Assembly: GCA_036826295.1 (NCBI GenBank)
Contig: DAISWO010000001.1
Span: 124,001 to 188,000 of the forward strand
Length of the DNA stretch: 64,000 bases
Reading direction: 5' to 3'
Source of the DNA: DAISWO01 sp036826295
Lineage (GTDB): Bacteria > Patescibacteriota > Saccharimonadia > Saccharimonadales > JAGQNJ01
Shown in pieces: positions 25,382 to 34,021 of the stretch (within the stretch, counting starts at the first letter, position 1; each line of letters opens with the position of its first letter). Position numbers and translations under genes: made by a program. The notes beneath the pieces were generated by a model. It worked only from the letters and a program-made list of their open reading frames with translations, made no database searches and was not told the DNA's origin.

Positions 25382-26190
25382 AACATATTTGGTCATTTGG
25401 GATTTTGCTTAAAAGACTGGCGATTTTTATTATTTCAGTTTCTCTAGTATTTTTTATCTATTCAACTCTGTTGCCGGAAGTGTGGAGGCGTGACAATGTC
25501 CTGATTAGCCTTATCATTCTTTGGCTAATGACGGCATACTTTGTCATGCCTCGCATCCATAGATTATTGTCAAAGATATACGTCCCTGATAATTTTATCG
25601 GTAGAACCAGAACTGTTGACGGTTTGTTATGTGACCCCGTTAATATGGCTATAAATGGTAGTAAAAAAGGTTTGATTAAAGCTATGGAAGGCGCTGGTTG
25701 GACTCTCGCTGAACAATTGTCTGTTAGTACTGTCTGGCGCATGATGAAATCCGTTGCGCTCCGTAGAAGCTATCCTTCGGCCCCTGTCAGTGATGCGATA
25801 TTGTTTGGTAAAAAACAAGATTTTACATTCCAGATGGAGGTCGAGAACAACCCTAGAAAACGACATCATGTCAGGTTCTGGAAGACTCCTAGAGGTTGGT
25901 ATTTACCCGGTGGTTACAAGGTAGATTGGCTTGGCGCTGCAACATATGATGAATCTGTCGGACTATCCTTATTTACGATGCAGTTTACGCACAGTATCGA
26001 TTCCAATGTTGATAAAGAGAGAGATTTTATTATTAGTACCCTTAAAACAAGTGGGCAACTCACAAAGGCTGAAAGGATAGAGCATTTTTTTAGTGCTTAT
26101 AAAACCAGAAATGGTTTCGGACACCACTATATTACAGATGGATCAATGGTAATTGCTGAATTGATTAATCATAAGCCGAACCGCAAATGA
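25378..26190 (+). CDS. LssY C-terminal domain membrane protein
   Basis: 270 residues starting at TTG, which overlaps the mutM stop; AAGGAG lies 7 bases upstream, which supports this unusual start. Two TM helices (about 10-30 and 40-58) precede an LssY_C-like domain. That domain has DPVNMAINGSKKGLIKAMEGAGW, RHHVRFWKT, a LGAATYDESVGL segment and HSIDSNVDKERDFI. Function in these bacteria is unknown. It ends in an ATGA overlap with holA, so mutM-lssY-holA are translationally coupled. Confidence 0.82.
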   Translation: MKHIWSFGILLKRLAIFIISVSLVFFIYSTLLPEVWRRDNVLISLIILWLMTAYFVMPRIHRLLSKIYVPDNFIGRTRTVDGLLCDPVNMAINGSKKGLIKAMEGAGWTLAEQLSVSTVWRMMKSVALRRSYPSAPVSDAILFGKKQDFTFQMEVENNPRKRHHVRFWKTPRGWYLPGGYKVDWLGAATYDESVGLSLFTMQFTHSIDSNVDKERDFIISTLKTSGQLTKAERIEHFFSAYKTRNGFGHHYITDGSMVIAELINHKPNRK

Positions 26191-27113
26191 TTACTTCGAT
26201 TACAGGCAATAATGCATATGCAATTAATGCTAGATTGGCTGAAATAAAAGACAACTTTGTTAAAGACCATGGCGCACTCAATCTAGAGAGGTTAGATGGC
26301 GGTGACGCCACTTATGAACAAATTATTGATTCAGTCACTAACACTTCGCTTTTTAGTGAAAAAAAACTGGTAATAGTAGAGAATATTGAGCAAAACAAAG
26401 AATTAACAGATGATATTGATAATTTCTTGTCTAGAATAGCTGGCACCGATGTTGTATTTGTTTTGCGTAGTCCAGATAAACGATCAAAGCTATATAAAGT
26501 TATTAATAAACAAACAGAACTATTAGAGTTTAATTTAGATAACAACATCGGGCTTGATAGGTGGGTGATCGATGAGGTCAAAAAGCGTGGCGGAGCAATT
26601 GATATGGCTTCGGCTAAGCTATTAATTGAAAAAACAGGTATCGATCAAGCAAAGCTCAGTAATGAGGTCGATAAATTGTTGGCATATCATCAAAACATTA
26701 CAAAAGACAATATACAGTTATTAACTATAAGCTCACCTCAAAGTACAATTTTTCAACTACTTGAAACTGCTTTTAGTGGAAACTATCCTAAAACGTTAAC
26801 AATCTATGAAGAGCAGAGGGCTCAAAAAGTTGAACCGATCGCCATACTTGGCATGATTATTTGGCAATTACATATATTTGCAACGATTAAATTTTCTAAC
26901 AATCTATCATCTTCGGACATAGCAAAACAGGCAAAAATCAATCCGTATGTCGTCGACAAGTCTAGATCAGCGCTTTCCAAAATCAGCAGACCTTATCTCA
27001 AAAAGTTGATTAATCAGGTTGCTCGGCTAGATGTCAGCTTGAAAAGTGATTCTATAGATAGCGACAATGCCTTGAAAAGCTTATTGCTCAATATAAGTGA
27101 AGCAGTTTCTTAG
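26187..27113 (+). CDS. holA: DNA polymerase III delta subunit HolA
   Basis: 308-residue clamp-loader subunit that opens the sliding clamp. N-terminal SITGNNAYAINARL, LERLDGGDATYEQI, LFSEKKLVIVEN and VVFVLRSPDKRSKLYK match the family. The C-terminal collar contains ILGMIIWQLHIFATIK. The length is normal. The start overlaps the previous stop (ATGA), and the end overlaps the convergent rpsT gene by 4 bases. Confidence 0.92.
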   Translation: MITSITGNNAYAINARLAEIKDNFVKDHGALNLERLDGGDATYEQIIDSVTNTSLFSEKKLVIVENIEQNKELTDDIDNFLSRIAGTDVVFVLRSPDKRSKLYKVINKQTELLEFNLDNNIGLDRWVIDEVKKRGGAIDMASAKLLIEKTGIDQAKLSNEVDKLLAYHQNITKDNIQLLTISSPQSTIFQLLETAFSGNYPKTLTIYEEQRAQKVEPIAILGMIIWQLHIFATIKFSNNLSSSDIAKQAKINPYVVDKSRSALSKISRPYLKKLINQVARLDVSLKSDSIDSDNALKSLLLNISEAVS

Positions 27114-27478
27114 GATTTTTTTGCTACTGGTTTCTTTTTAGTAACCGGTTTAGTTTTTGCAGGAGTTTTTGGTGTCGCAGTTTTTGTAGTAGTTTTAGGG
27201 GCAGGAAGGGGTTTAACACCTAAAGTTTTTATCTGCTGTGACAATTGAGACTTCTTACGTGCGGCCTTGTTTTTGTGTAGAATGTTTTTCTTTACACCTT
27301 GATCAATTGCACTTTGAGCCTCAGTAAAAAGTTTGGGTATCTGTTTTTTATCAGATTTTTCTATAGCCGTCTGCAAAGCTTTAATTGAATTTCGTATCGA
27401 TTTTCGAGTTCGATTATTCCTCGCAGCAGCTTTCTCTGCAATTCTCACTCGTTTTTTCGCGGATTTGATGATTGGCAT
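27110..27478 (-). CDS. rpsT: Ribosomal protein S20 with C-terminal extension
   Basis: 122 residues; the S20 core MPIIKSAKKRVRIAEKAAAR to about residue 85 is typical. A further 35 or so residues form a Lys/Thr/Pro/Ala-rich tail (repeats of KT, PK and AK), not found in the usual 85-90 residue protein. The ATG at 27478 gives the canonical N-terminus; an open frame extends to 27529 but has no support. A TTTACA-17-TATAGT promoter sits upstream. Confidence 0.93.
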   Translation of the reverse strand: MPIIKSAKKRVRIAEKAAARNNRTRKSIRNSIKALQTAIEKSDKKQIPKLFTEAQSAIDQGVKKNILHKNKAARKKSQLSQQIKTLGVKPLPAPKTTTKTATPKTPAKTKPVTKKKPVAKKS

Positions 27479-27528
27479 ATTAAAAAATGATTCCTCTCTA
27501 ATAATTGTTTCTAAATATTCGAGTTTCA

Positions 27529-27557
27529 ACTATACAAAGCTAAAGTGATTTTGTAAA
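27529..27557 (-). promoter_or_regulatory. rpsT promoter (TTTACA-17-TATAGT)
   Basis: On the minus strand the -35 is the complement of 27552-27557 and the -10 the complement of 27529-27534, with a 17-base spacer. The leader is about 45 bases long and contains AGAGGA. Confidence 0.7.
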
Positions 27558-27676
27558 GAGGCAAACAGAGAAAGATATCTGCTCCCAGTAACAGGTTTGG
27601 GATATGATAATAATTGGGGTGGACAAAGTAAACTGGTTATGGTAGACTCTTAGGGAAGTTTAAAAAATAAAAAAAT

Positions 27677-29260
27677 ATGGACCAAACCTCAAAACAAAGC
27701 ATTATTGATCGCTTAGGACAGGCTACAAACGTTCTTGTAACGGTTAGCTCTAATCCATCTGTGGATCAATTATCGGCTTGTATCGGATTTACATTATTTT
27801 TGAACAAACTCGGTAAGCACGCTACTGCAGTTTTTAGTGGCGATGTCCCTTCAACAATAGAATTTTTGCAACCCGACGAGACTTTAGAAAAAAATACCGA
27901 TAGTCTGCGTGATTTTATTATCTCTCTTGATAAGACAAAAGCCGACAAATTGCGTTACAAAGTGGAAGATAAAGTCGTCAAAATTTTTATAACCCCTTAC
28001 AAGACATCAATATCAGAAAAAGATTTTGATTTCAGCCAGGGAGATTTCAACGTAGATGCGGTTGTAGCTCTTGGGGTACATAACAGGGATGATTTAGATA
28101 AAGCAATTATTGCGCATGGCAGGATCTTGCATGATGCAACCGTAATTTCTATATCAAATAGTCTTGGGGCGCCATTAGGTACGCTTGATCTACAAGACGA
28201 TAAAGCTAGCAGCCTTTGTGAAATGTTGGCTGATATTGCGGAAGTATTAAAACCGAATAGCTTTGATGCTCAGATGGCTACGGCATTTTTGACAGGGATA
28301 GTTGCTGAGACAAAACGCTTTAGTAATGAAAAAACTTCGCCGGTTACTATGGGATTAAGTGCCAAACTTATGGCTGCAGGGGCAAATCAACAGCTGGTTG
28401 CTACGAATTTGCAGGCTGTACCAACCAATGTCCGTAAGAGTACAAGGCAGAAAGCCGACGGGGAGTTAGATATTGATCACAGCTTGGATGAAGCAGAACA
28501 TGAAATGCTTGAACATCGAGTGGTTGATCCAACTCCAGTTACAATTCCGCCTCGTACTGTTAATAAATTCAGCTCTCCTATTAGAGACGTTAAGTCTGAA
28601 GACCATAGTTATGATGGAGCAAATAGATTGACCCCATCCCAAGCATCAGAAGAAAGTGGTTCAATGCGGTCGTATCCAACCCAACCTCCAACTATGGGAG
28701 GTACGTTGACCGCTAACACTCAACCCGAGTCTCTAGAAGGCGCAGTTAACCCTTTGAATGAGTCACCGCGAGTTAGCAGTAGACTAACTACTCAAGGAAC
28801 TTCGCGAGTTACCCCTATGAGCCCTGAACTAGAGGATAAAACACTGGTTGATATCGAGAAATCTGTTAATAGTCCACATGTTCAGCCGAATTCTCCTAGA
28901 GTTGGAGTTACTAACCCTGGCATATCTCCGGCTTTAGGGACAAAACCAGATCTTGATGCAGCTAGAAATGCTGTAATGAGCGCTGCTACAGAGGCACCGG
29001 CACCTGTTCAGGGGCTTGGCACGAAACCTATGCCTTTGACTCCACCTGTTGCCCCAGTTGCTATGCCGGCCCCAGTTTCGCCTGCTGTAAACTTATCACA
29101 AAATCCAGTTGATAGTCGTGGCCCAAACCCAATTAATCGTGTTGCTCAGCCACCTTTGACTCCACTGAACAGAAATCAAGCAGAAGCACCTGTTAATAGT
29201 GATCCGACAATTCCTAAGCCCCCTCCAGTTCCACCTCCAATGATGCCCCCCAGCGTCTAG
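27677..29260 (+). CDS. DHH-family phosphoesterase-like protein with degenerate motifs and Pro-rich tail
   Basis: 527 residues. The first 250 or so follow the NrnA-like DHH/DHHA1 plan: NVLVTVSSNPSVDQLSACIG sits where HxxPDxDA is expected, then FSGDVPSTIEFL, DAVVALGV, and a TGIVAETKRF segment. The catalytic His/Asp residues of the first motif are not conserved, so it may bind but not cleave nucleotides. Residues about 280-527 are low-complexity, rich in Pro, Thr, Ser and Asn, and likely disordered. No TM. Neighbours are PurM-like, truB and RNA-decay genes. Confidence 0.7.
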   Translation: MDQTSKQSIIDRLGQATNVLVTVSSNPSVDQLSACIGFTLFLNKLGKHATAVFSGDVPSTIEFLQPDETLEKNTDSLRDFIISLDKTKADKLRYKVEDKVVKIFITPYKTSISEKDFDFSQGDFNVDAVVALGVHNRDDLDKAIIAHGRILHDATVISISNSLGAPLGTLDLQDDKASSLCEMLADIAEVLKPNSFDAQMATAFLTGIVAETKRFSNEKTSPVTMGLSAKLMAAGANQQLVATNLQAVPTNVRKSTRQKADGELDIDHSLDEAEHEMLEHRVVDPTPVTIPPRTVNKFSSPIRDVKSEDHSYDGANRLTPSQASEESGSMRSYPTQPPTMGGTLTANTQPESLEGAVNPLNESPRVSSRLTTQGTSRVTPMSPELEDKTLVDIEKSVNSPHVQPNSPRVGVTNPGISPALGTKPDLDAARNAVMSAATEAPAPVQGLGTKPMPLTPPVAPVAMPAPVSPAVNLSQNPVDSRGPNPINRVAQPPLTPLNRNQAEAPVNSDPTIPKPPPVPPPMMPPSV

Positions 29261-29300
29261 TTAATAGTGGATAGCTATCTCCGTGACAATAAGCTTGTGC

Positions 29301-29329
29301 TTGCTCTTTAAAGTAGGGTGCTACATAAT
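29301..29329 (+). promoter_or_regulatory. Promoter TTGCTC-17-CATAAT (29337 gene)
   Basis: -35 at 29301-29306 and -10 at 29324-29329, ending 7 bases before the ATG at 29337; probably leaderless. Confidence 0.55.
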
Positions 29330-29336
29330 TTGTTAA

Positions 29337-30491
29337 ATGAAAGATGGGTATTTAGAACAAGTTGTTCATCTGGGCGACGATGCATCTAGGATGTTATTTG
29401 AGGCATGCAAAGCGACTTGGCCTATACGTGAAGGTAGATATGGTGAAGTCGTTTCTGACATGGATAATTTTCGGGGGTCGCGGCATTGGTCGGCTGGGCC
29501 CTTACTTGAAGTGCCAGAACCAGAAGGATTAATTTTTGATCAACAAGGTGACGGGATTGGAACAAAAGTTAAAGTCTCTCAAGGTACCTCTAGCTATTTA
29601 GGCGCAGCACTAGATTTAACAGCTATGGCAGCTGATGATGCCGCGGCAAAGGGTCTTGAGCCAGTGTTAATGACAACTGGTTTGAATGTCAACAAATTTA
29701 CCGATCACAATAAACCTTATGCCGAGCAGCTTGCGCAAGGCGCGATTTCAGCTGCTCGTCGGGCGAGATTAGCCCTCTATGGTGGAGAGACAGCTGTTTT
29801 AGGTAATTTAGTAGGTGGCTATGGCAATCCAAACACTAACTTGCATTTTATTTGGGAAGGCACTGTTCACGCAGTAGGCCATGAGAATCGTGAAATAGAT
29901 GGCTCTAAAGTGCGACCGGGCATGGCTATCGTTGGGCTTCATGAGCCTGGAATGCGTTCTAATTGGATAACCAAAACACGAGACACTTTGAGAGCGGAAC
30001 ACGGCAATCGATGGTACAAGAAACGGTTTGAAACAGAGCAGGGTGTTACGACGTTAGGCGAAGCAGTCTTACGAGGCTCGGTTATCTACACTCCTGTGCT
30101 TATGGATGCTACCGGCGGGTATGATCTTCGTGTCGAAGAGCGAGCAAAAATTGAAGGAGCGGCACACATCACAGGAGGTGGCATACTAAAACTACTAGAA
30201 ATGCTGAAGGTGAGTGGCTATGGGGCTGATATTGAAGATCCCTATGAACCACCAGAAATTATGAAAGAAGTTCTAAGATTAGCGAAGGTGAAAGATAGAA
30301 TTGGGTATAGCACCACGCATATGGGTATGGGAATGGCGGTTGTGACAAGTGAGCCAGATCAATTTATTGATGTTGCCAAAGCTAACGATGTGGAAGCGAA
30401 AGTCATAGGTACAGTTACTAAGGAGCCCGGAGCTGTTGTACGTAGTGCTGGAGTAACGGCGCCTGGTCGTAGTTTGAAGTTTGTTTCCTAA
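29337..30491 (+). CDS. PurM-like (AIR synthase family) protein
   Basis: 384 residues with the PurM/AIRS fold. GDGIGTKVKV, LDLTAMAADDAAAKG, ARLALYGGETAVL, PGMAIVGLHEPGMRSN and HITGGGIL align with the aminoimidazole ribonucleotide synthetase signatures. PurM closes the imidazole ring from FGAM using ATP. No other pur genes are in the window, so the reaction in vivo is uncertain; related SelD, ThiL or HypE activities are less likely given the GDGIGTK motif. Its stop shares one base with the truB start. Confidence 0.82.
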   Translation: MKDGYLEQVVHLGDDASRMLFEACKATWPIREGRYGEVVSDMDNFRGSRHWSAGPLLEVPEPEGLIFDQQGDGIGTKVKVSQGTSSYLGAALDLTAMAADDAAAKGLEPVLMTTGLNVNKFTDHNKPYAEQLAQGAISAARRARLALYGGETAVLGNLVGGYGNPNTNLHFIWEGTVHAVGHENREIDGSKVRPGMAIVGLHEPGMRSNWITKTRDTLRAEHGNRWYKKRFETEQGVTTLGEAVLRGSVIYTPVLMDATGGYDLRVEERAKIEGAAHITGGGILKLLEMLKVSGYGADIEDPYEPPEIMKEVLRLAKVKDRIGYSTTHMGMGMAVVTSEPDQFIDVAKANDVEAKVIGTVTKEPGAVVRSAGVTAPGRSLKFVS

Positions 30492-31171
30492 TGAATGGAG
30501 TTTTGTTAGTTGATAAGCCCAAAGGTTGGACGAGTTTTGATGTAGTGGCGAAAGTCCGTGGTTTAATCAAACAAAAGACTGGGTTAAAGCGACCAAAAGT
30601 CGGACATGCTGGCACGCTCGATCCACTAGCCACAGGATTATTAATAGTGCTAGTGGGTGACGAGTGTAAAAATCAAGATAAGTACATGAAACTCGATAAA
30701 ACGTATGAGGTAGAGCTAAAATTGGGTGAAACTAGCACAACTGATGACGGCGAGGGTGAGATTACCAAAATAAGCGATAAAGTCCCGACGAAAAGTGAGG
30801 TTATTGACACGATCAATAGCTTTATCGGTGAAATAAATCAGGTTCCTCCAATTTTTAGCGCAATCAAAGTTGATGGTAAACGTGCCTATAAGCTTGCTAG
30901 GCAGGGTAGCAAGCCAGAGATGAAACCTAGAGCAATAACTATCCACTCGATTACGGACATAGATTATAAATATCCGTTTATCGCATTCACAACCTCAGTT
31001 AGTAGCGGGACCTATATTCGATCTTTAGTGCGTGATATCGGCGAAAATCTGGGTACCGCAGCATATATGACTAACCTCCGCCGTACTAAAGTAGGCGAAA
31101 GACTTATCACGGATGCATACAAAATTAATTCAAATTCTTCAGTTGAAAGCATTCTGAGCAATTTTGAATAA
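30491..31171 (+). CDS. truB: tRNA pseudouridine-55 synthase TruB, short form
   Basis: 226 residues. It makes pseudouridine at position 55 in the T-loop of tRNAs. The N-terminal GVLLVDKPKGWTSFDVV is followed by KVGHAGTLDPLATGLL with the catalytic Asp, then QVPPIFSAIKVDGKRAYKLAR and SSGTYIRSLVRDIG. It ends soon after, so the C-terminal PUA-like domain of the roughly 300-residue form is missing. ATG overlaps the stop of the PurM-like gene (TAATG). Confidence 0.94.
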   Translation: MNGVLLVDKPKGWTSFDVVAKVRGLIKQKTGLKRPKVGHAGTLDPLATGLLIVLVGDECKNQDKYMKLDKTYEVELKLGETSTTDDGEGEITKISDKVPTKSEVIDTINSFIGEINQVPPIFSAIKVDGKRAYKLARQGSKPEMKPRAITIHSITDIDYKYPFIAFTTSVSSGTYIRSLVRDIGENLGTAAYMTNLRRTKVGERLITDAYKINSNSSVESILSNFE

Positions 31172-31189
31172 CTACATGTATGCATAGGG

Positions 31190-31218
31190 TTGTATTAACA
31201 GATAAAAAGTGCTAATAT
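31190..31218 (+). promoter_or_regulatory. rpsO promoter (TTGTAT-17-TAATAT), leaderless
   Basis: -35 at 31190-31195 and -10 at 31213-31218, ending 9 bases before the rpsO ATG at 31228. There is no Shine-Dalgarno. Confidence 0.6.
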
Positions 31219-31227
31219 GGACAGCGA

Positions 31228-31494
31228 ATGATAACAAAAGAAAAGAAGCAGAAGGTGATTTCAGATCTAGCGAAGAGTAAGACCGACACTGGTAGTAGTG
31301 TCGTGCAGGTTGGTATTCTAACAGAGAGAATTAACGAGATTACAGATCATTTGAAGACTAATAAAAAAGACCACATGGCTCGTCGAGGTTTGCTACAGAT
31401 GGTGGGTAAACGAAAACGACACTTGGCATATATCGCTAAACAAGATTCTGATGAGTATCTAGCACTTATTAAAAAACTCGGCCTTCGACGCTAA
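31228..31494 (+). CDS. rpsO: Ribosomal protein S15
   Basis: 88 residues, normal length. DTGSSVVQVGILTERINEIT, HLKTNKKDHMARRGLLQMVG and KRKRHLAYI are the conserved S15 segments that bind 16S rRNA. The gene stands in the classical truB-rpsO-pnp order. Its likely leaderless start leaves no room for the pseudoknot autoregulation known in E. coli. Confidence 0.97.
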   Translation: MITKEKKQKVISDLAKSKTDTGSSVVQVGILTERINEITDHLKTNKKDHMARRGLLQMVGKRKRHLAYIAKQDSDEYLALIKKLGLRR

Positions 31495-31505
31495 TTTGCA
31501 TAGAC

Positions 31506-31663
31506 TATAATCTCGAATTTCGAGACAAGCTTGTGCACATTAAAACTATTAAAAAGAGTTTCACTATAGTGCAGCAGTTATGGGGTAAAAATCGCACAAG
31601 ATCACCATATATGCACACTGTAGTGAAGCAATTATCCGTATGATCGGATAACGAAAGGAAATA
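31506..31663 (+). promoter_or_regulatory. Structured 5' leader of pnp
   Basis: About 155 bases between rpsO and pnp. TATAAT at 31505-31510 could start it. A small hairpin (TCTCGA/TCGAGA) comes first. A long stem follows: 31560-31571 pairs with 31616-31627, 12 pairs including one G-U. Near the ribosome-binding site is a TTATCCG/CGGATAA hairpin, then AAAGGAAATA before the ATG at 31664. It resembles in principle the RNase-processed leader hairpins used for pnp autoregulation. Confidence 0.6.
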
Positions 31664-33790
31664 ATGAGTACCATTAACCCATTCAAAAAAGACATTATTA
31701 AAGTAGAAACCGACTTTTGTGGTAAAAAGCTAAGTCTAGAAATCAACCGCGTTGGCTTTAGAGCTTCCGCATCAGTTATCGCGAGATATGGCGACACGGT
31801 TGTGCTGGGTACAGCCATGGTAGGAAACCGCGAACTTAAAGGCTTTGATTATTTTCCGCTAAGTATTGATTACGAAGAAAAAATGTACGCAGCTGGAAAG
31901 ATTAGCGGATCACGATTTATTAAACGTGAAGGTCGACCTAGTGATGACGCCATATTAATTGGTCGCCTAATCGATCGTCCAATTAGACCATTATGGCCAA
32001 AAGGCTATCGTCACGAAGCGCAGGGTGTTGCCAGTGTACTTAGTATGGACCCAGATTTTCGCCCCGATGCTATCGCTATGATTGCGGTTAGCACAGCGTT
32101 TATGCTGACGGGGGCCCCGTTTGAAGGTCCTGTAGCCGGTGTACGCGTTGGAATTGATGATAAAGGTGACTTTACGACTTTTGGTACTGCAACGGAGTTA
32201 AATGATGGAAAATTAGACTTGTTTGTAGCGGGTACCGATAAGGCGATTATGATGGTAGAGGCTGGCGCTAACGAAGTCAGCGAGACCGAAGTAACAAAGG
32301 CGCTCCAGTTTGCTTTTGACGCTATGCAACCGGCAATTGAATTACAGAAAGAATTAGTCGAAAAAATCGGGGTGACTGCTCAGGAGTATAACTTGAGCTT
32401 GCCTAGTGAGGATATTCAAACAGAGGTAAATGCATGGCTTGACGGGAAGATGGGCGACAAAATTCGCACCGATTACCCAACTAGGCACGAAAAGATGCAC
32501 GAACTCCGCGAGGCATTAATGGCTCATTTTGAAGAAAAACTTGGCGATGAATTTGAGGATGTTAAAAATGATTATCAAGAAGCCTTTGCTAGCGCTGCAA
32601 ATAAAGATGTCAGAAAAGGTATTTTAGAGGACGGCTTAAGACCGGATGGTCGTGGGTTTGAAGAGATTCGACAACTTTCAAGTGAGGTAGGATTCTTGCC
32701 TCGAGCCCATGGGTCAAGCTTGTTCACAAGAGGTATGACTCAGGGAATGAATATTGTGACCTTAGCGCCACTTAGTTATTCTCAGATTGTTGACACTATG
32801 GAATTCGATAAACAAAGACGCTTTTTGCACCACTACAATGCGCCGGGATATACTATTGGAGAAGTTAAAAGATTGATGGGACCAGGACGTCGAGAGATAG
32901 GTCACGGCTATCTTGCCGAACGCGCATTACTACCAGTAATCCCTAGCGAGGAAGAATTTCCGTATACTATTCGAACCGTAACAGAGATTATGAGCCAACA
33001 CGGAAGTACCAGCATGGCAGCGACTTGTTCTAGTTGCTTAGCCTTGATGGACGCCGGTGTGCCAATTAAAAACCCAGTAAGCGGTATTGCAATGGGTCTA
33101 ATGAAAGACGGAGACAAGATTGTAATTCTAAGCGATATTGCCGATGCAGAAGATTTTGCAGGCGATATGGACTTTAAGGTAACCGGTACAAAGAACGGAA
33201 TCACAGCGCTTCAGATGGATATGAAAGTTCATGGCCTTGGTATCGATGTGCTAAGTCAGGCATTAGAACAGGGTAAAGCTGGACGTGCCAAGATACTAGA
33301 ACACATGCTATCAACAATAGCTGAGCCAAGGAAAGAGTTAAGCCCGCACGCACCAAGAATCGATACGATTACGATTAATCCAGAACGGATTCGTGATGTT
33401 ATCGGTAAGGGCGGCGAAACGATTAACAAAATCATCGCTGAAACTGGGGCTGAGATTGATATTAAAGACGACGGTACAGTTATGATTTCATCAAGTGATG
33501 GAGCGTCAAGAGAAAAGGCAGTGCAATGGGTCAAAGTCTTAACGGAAGACCCTGAAGTAGGAAAGATATATAAAGATTGCCGAGTTGTTAGCATTCTTGA
33601 TTTTGGAATATTCGTCGAGATATTACCGGGTCGAGAAGGTCTTGTCCATGTGAGCGAGCTAAGCGAAAAACGAGTCGAGAAAGTCACTGACTTCATTAAA
33701 GAAGGCGAAAAAGTTACCGTTAAATTAGTTGCTATAGATGAAAAAGGCCGATTGAATCTAAGTATGAAAGCTGTAAAAAAAGAGGGGTAG
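31664..33790 (+). CDS. pnp: Polyribonucleotide nucleotidyltransferase (PNPase)
   Basis: 708-residue 3'-5' phosphorolytic exoribonuclease, a trimer in the cytoplasm. Two RNase PH domains (about 10-230 and 310-545, with FTRGMTQGMNIVTL, GYLAERALLPV and MSQHGSTSMAATCSS) surround a helical linker. KH (IRDVIGKGGETINKI) and S1 (FGIFVEILPGREGLVHVSEL) domains follow. The length is normal. It works with RNase J and Orn nearby in RNA turnover. Confidence 0.98.
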   Translation: MSTINPFKKDIIKVETDFCGKKLSLEINRVGFRASASVIARYGDTVVLGTAMVGNRELKGFDYFPLSIDYEEKMYAAGKISGSRFIKREGRPSDDAILIGRLIDRPIRPLWPKGYRHEAQGVASVLSMDPDFRPDAIAMIAVSTAFMLTGAPFEGPVAGVRVGIDDKGDFTTFGTATELNDGKLDLFVAGTDKAIMMVEAGANEVSETEVTKALQFAFDAMQPAIELQKELVEKIGVTAQEYNLSLPSEDIQTEVNAWLDGKMGDKIRTDYPTRHEKMHELREALMAHFEEKLGDEFEDVKNDYQEAFASAANKDVRKGILEDGLRPDGRGFEEIRQLSSEVGFLPRAHGSSLFTRGMTQGMNIVTLAPLSYSQIVDTMEFDKQRRFLHHYNAPGYTIGEVKRLMGPGRREIGHGYLAERALLPVIPSEEEFPYTIRTVTEIMSQHGSTSMAATCSSCLALMDAGVPIKNPVSGIAMGLMKDGDKIVILSDIADAEDFAGDMDFKVTGTKNGITALQMDMKVHGLGIDVLSQALEQGKAGRAKILEHMLSTIAEPRKELSPHAPRIDTITINPERIRDVIGKGGETINKIIAETGAEIDIKDDGTVMISSSDGASREKAVQWVKVLTEDPEVGKIYKDCRVVSILDFGIFVEILPGREGLVHVSELSEKRVEKVTDFIKEGEKVTVKLVAIDEKGRLNLSMKAVKKEG

Positions 33791-33800
33791 GCATCGACAA

Positions 33801-34013
33801 ATGACTAGTACTAAGAAGCGAATTAATCCGGATCATTTTCGAACGCCACAGGCATATCTCGCTACTGGTCTAGTTATGTGGCTTATTAGCTACATTCTAT
33901 TTTTATTAGCTACTGATTCTGGCAATACACTTCAATGGCTAGGTTTTTTTGTAGCAGTTGTTTGGGGCGGGATCAGGATATGTCAATCGGTAGTCTTCTA
34001 TTTAAAAAAGTAA
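33801..34013 (+). CDS. Small two-TM membrane protein
   Basis: 70 residues with a basic N-terminus (about 1-17) and two TM helices (about 20-38 and 45-63) ending LKK. Family not recognised. It is 10 bases after pnp, with a distant AGGGG; it probably belongs to the pnp operon. The hydrophobic pattern and clean spacing make it likely real. Confidence 0.6.
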   Translation: MTSTKKRINPDHFRTPQAYLATGLVMWLISYILFLLATDSGNTLQWLGFFVAVVWGGIRICQSVVFYLKK

Positions 34014-34021
34014 AAATAACC

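Noticed and set aside
13702..27113. Replication origin region
   Set aside because: Replication genes are frequent, but there is no dnaA, dnaN or cluster of DnaA boxes that I can see.
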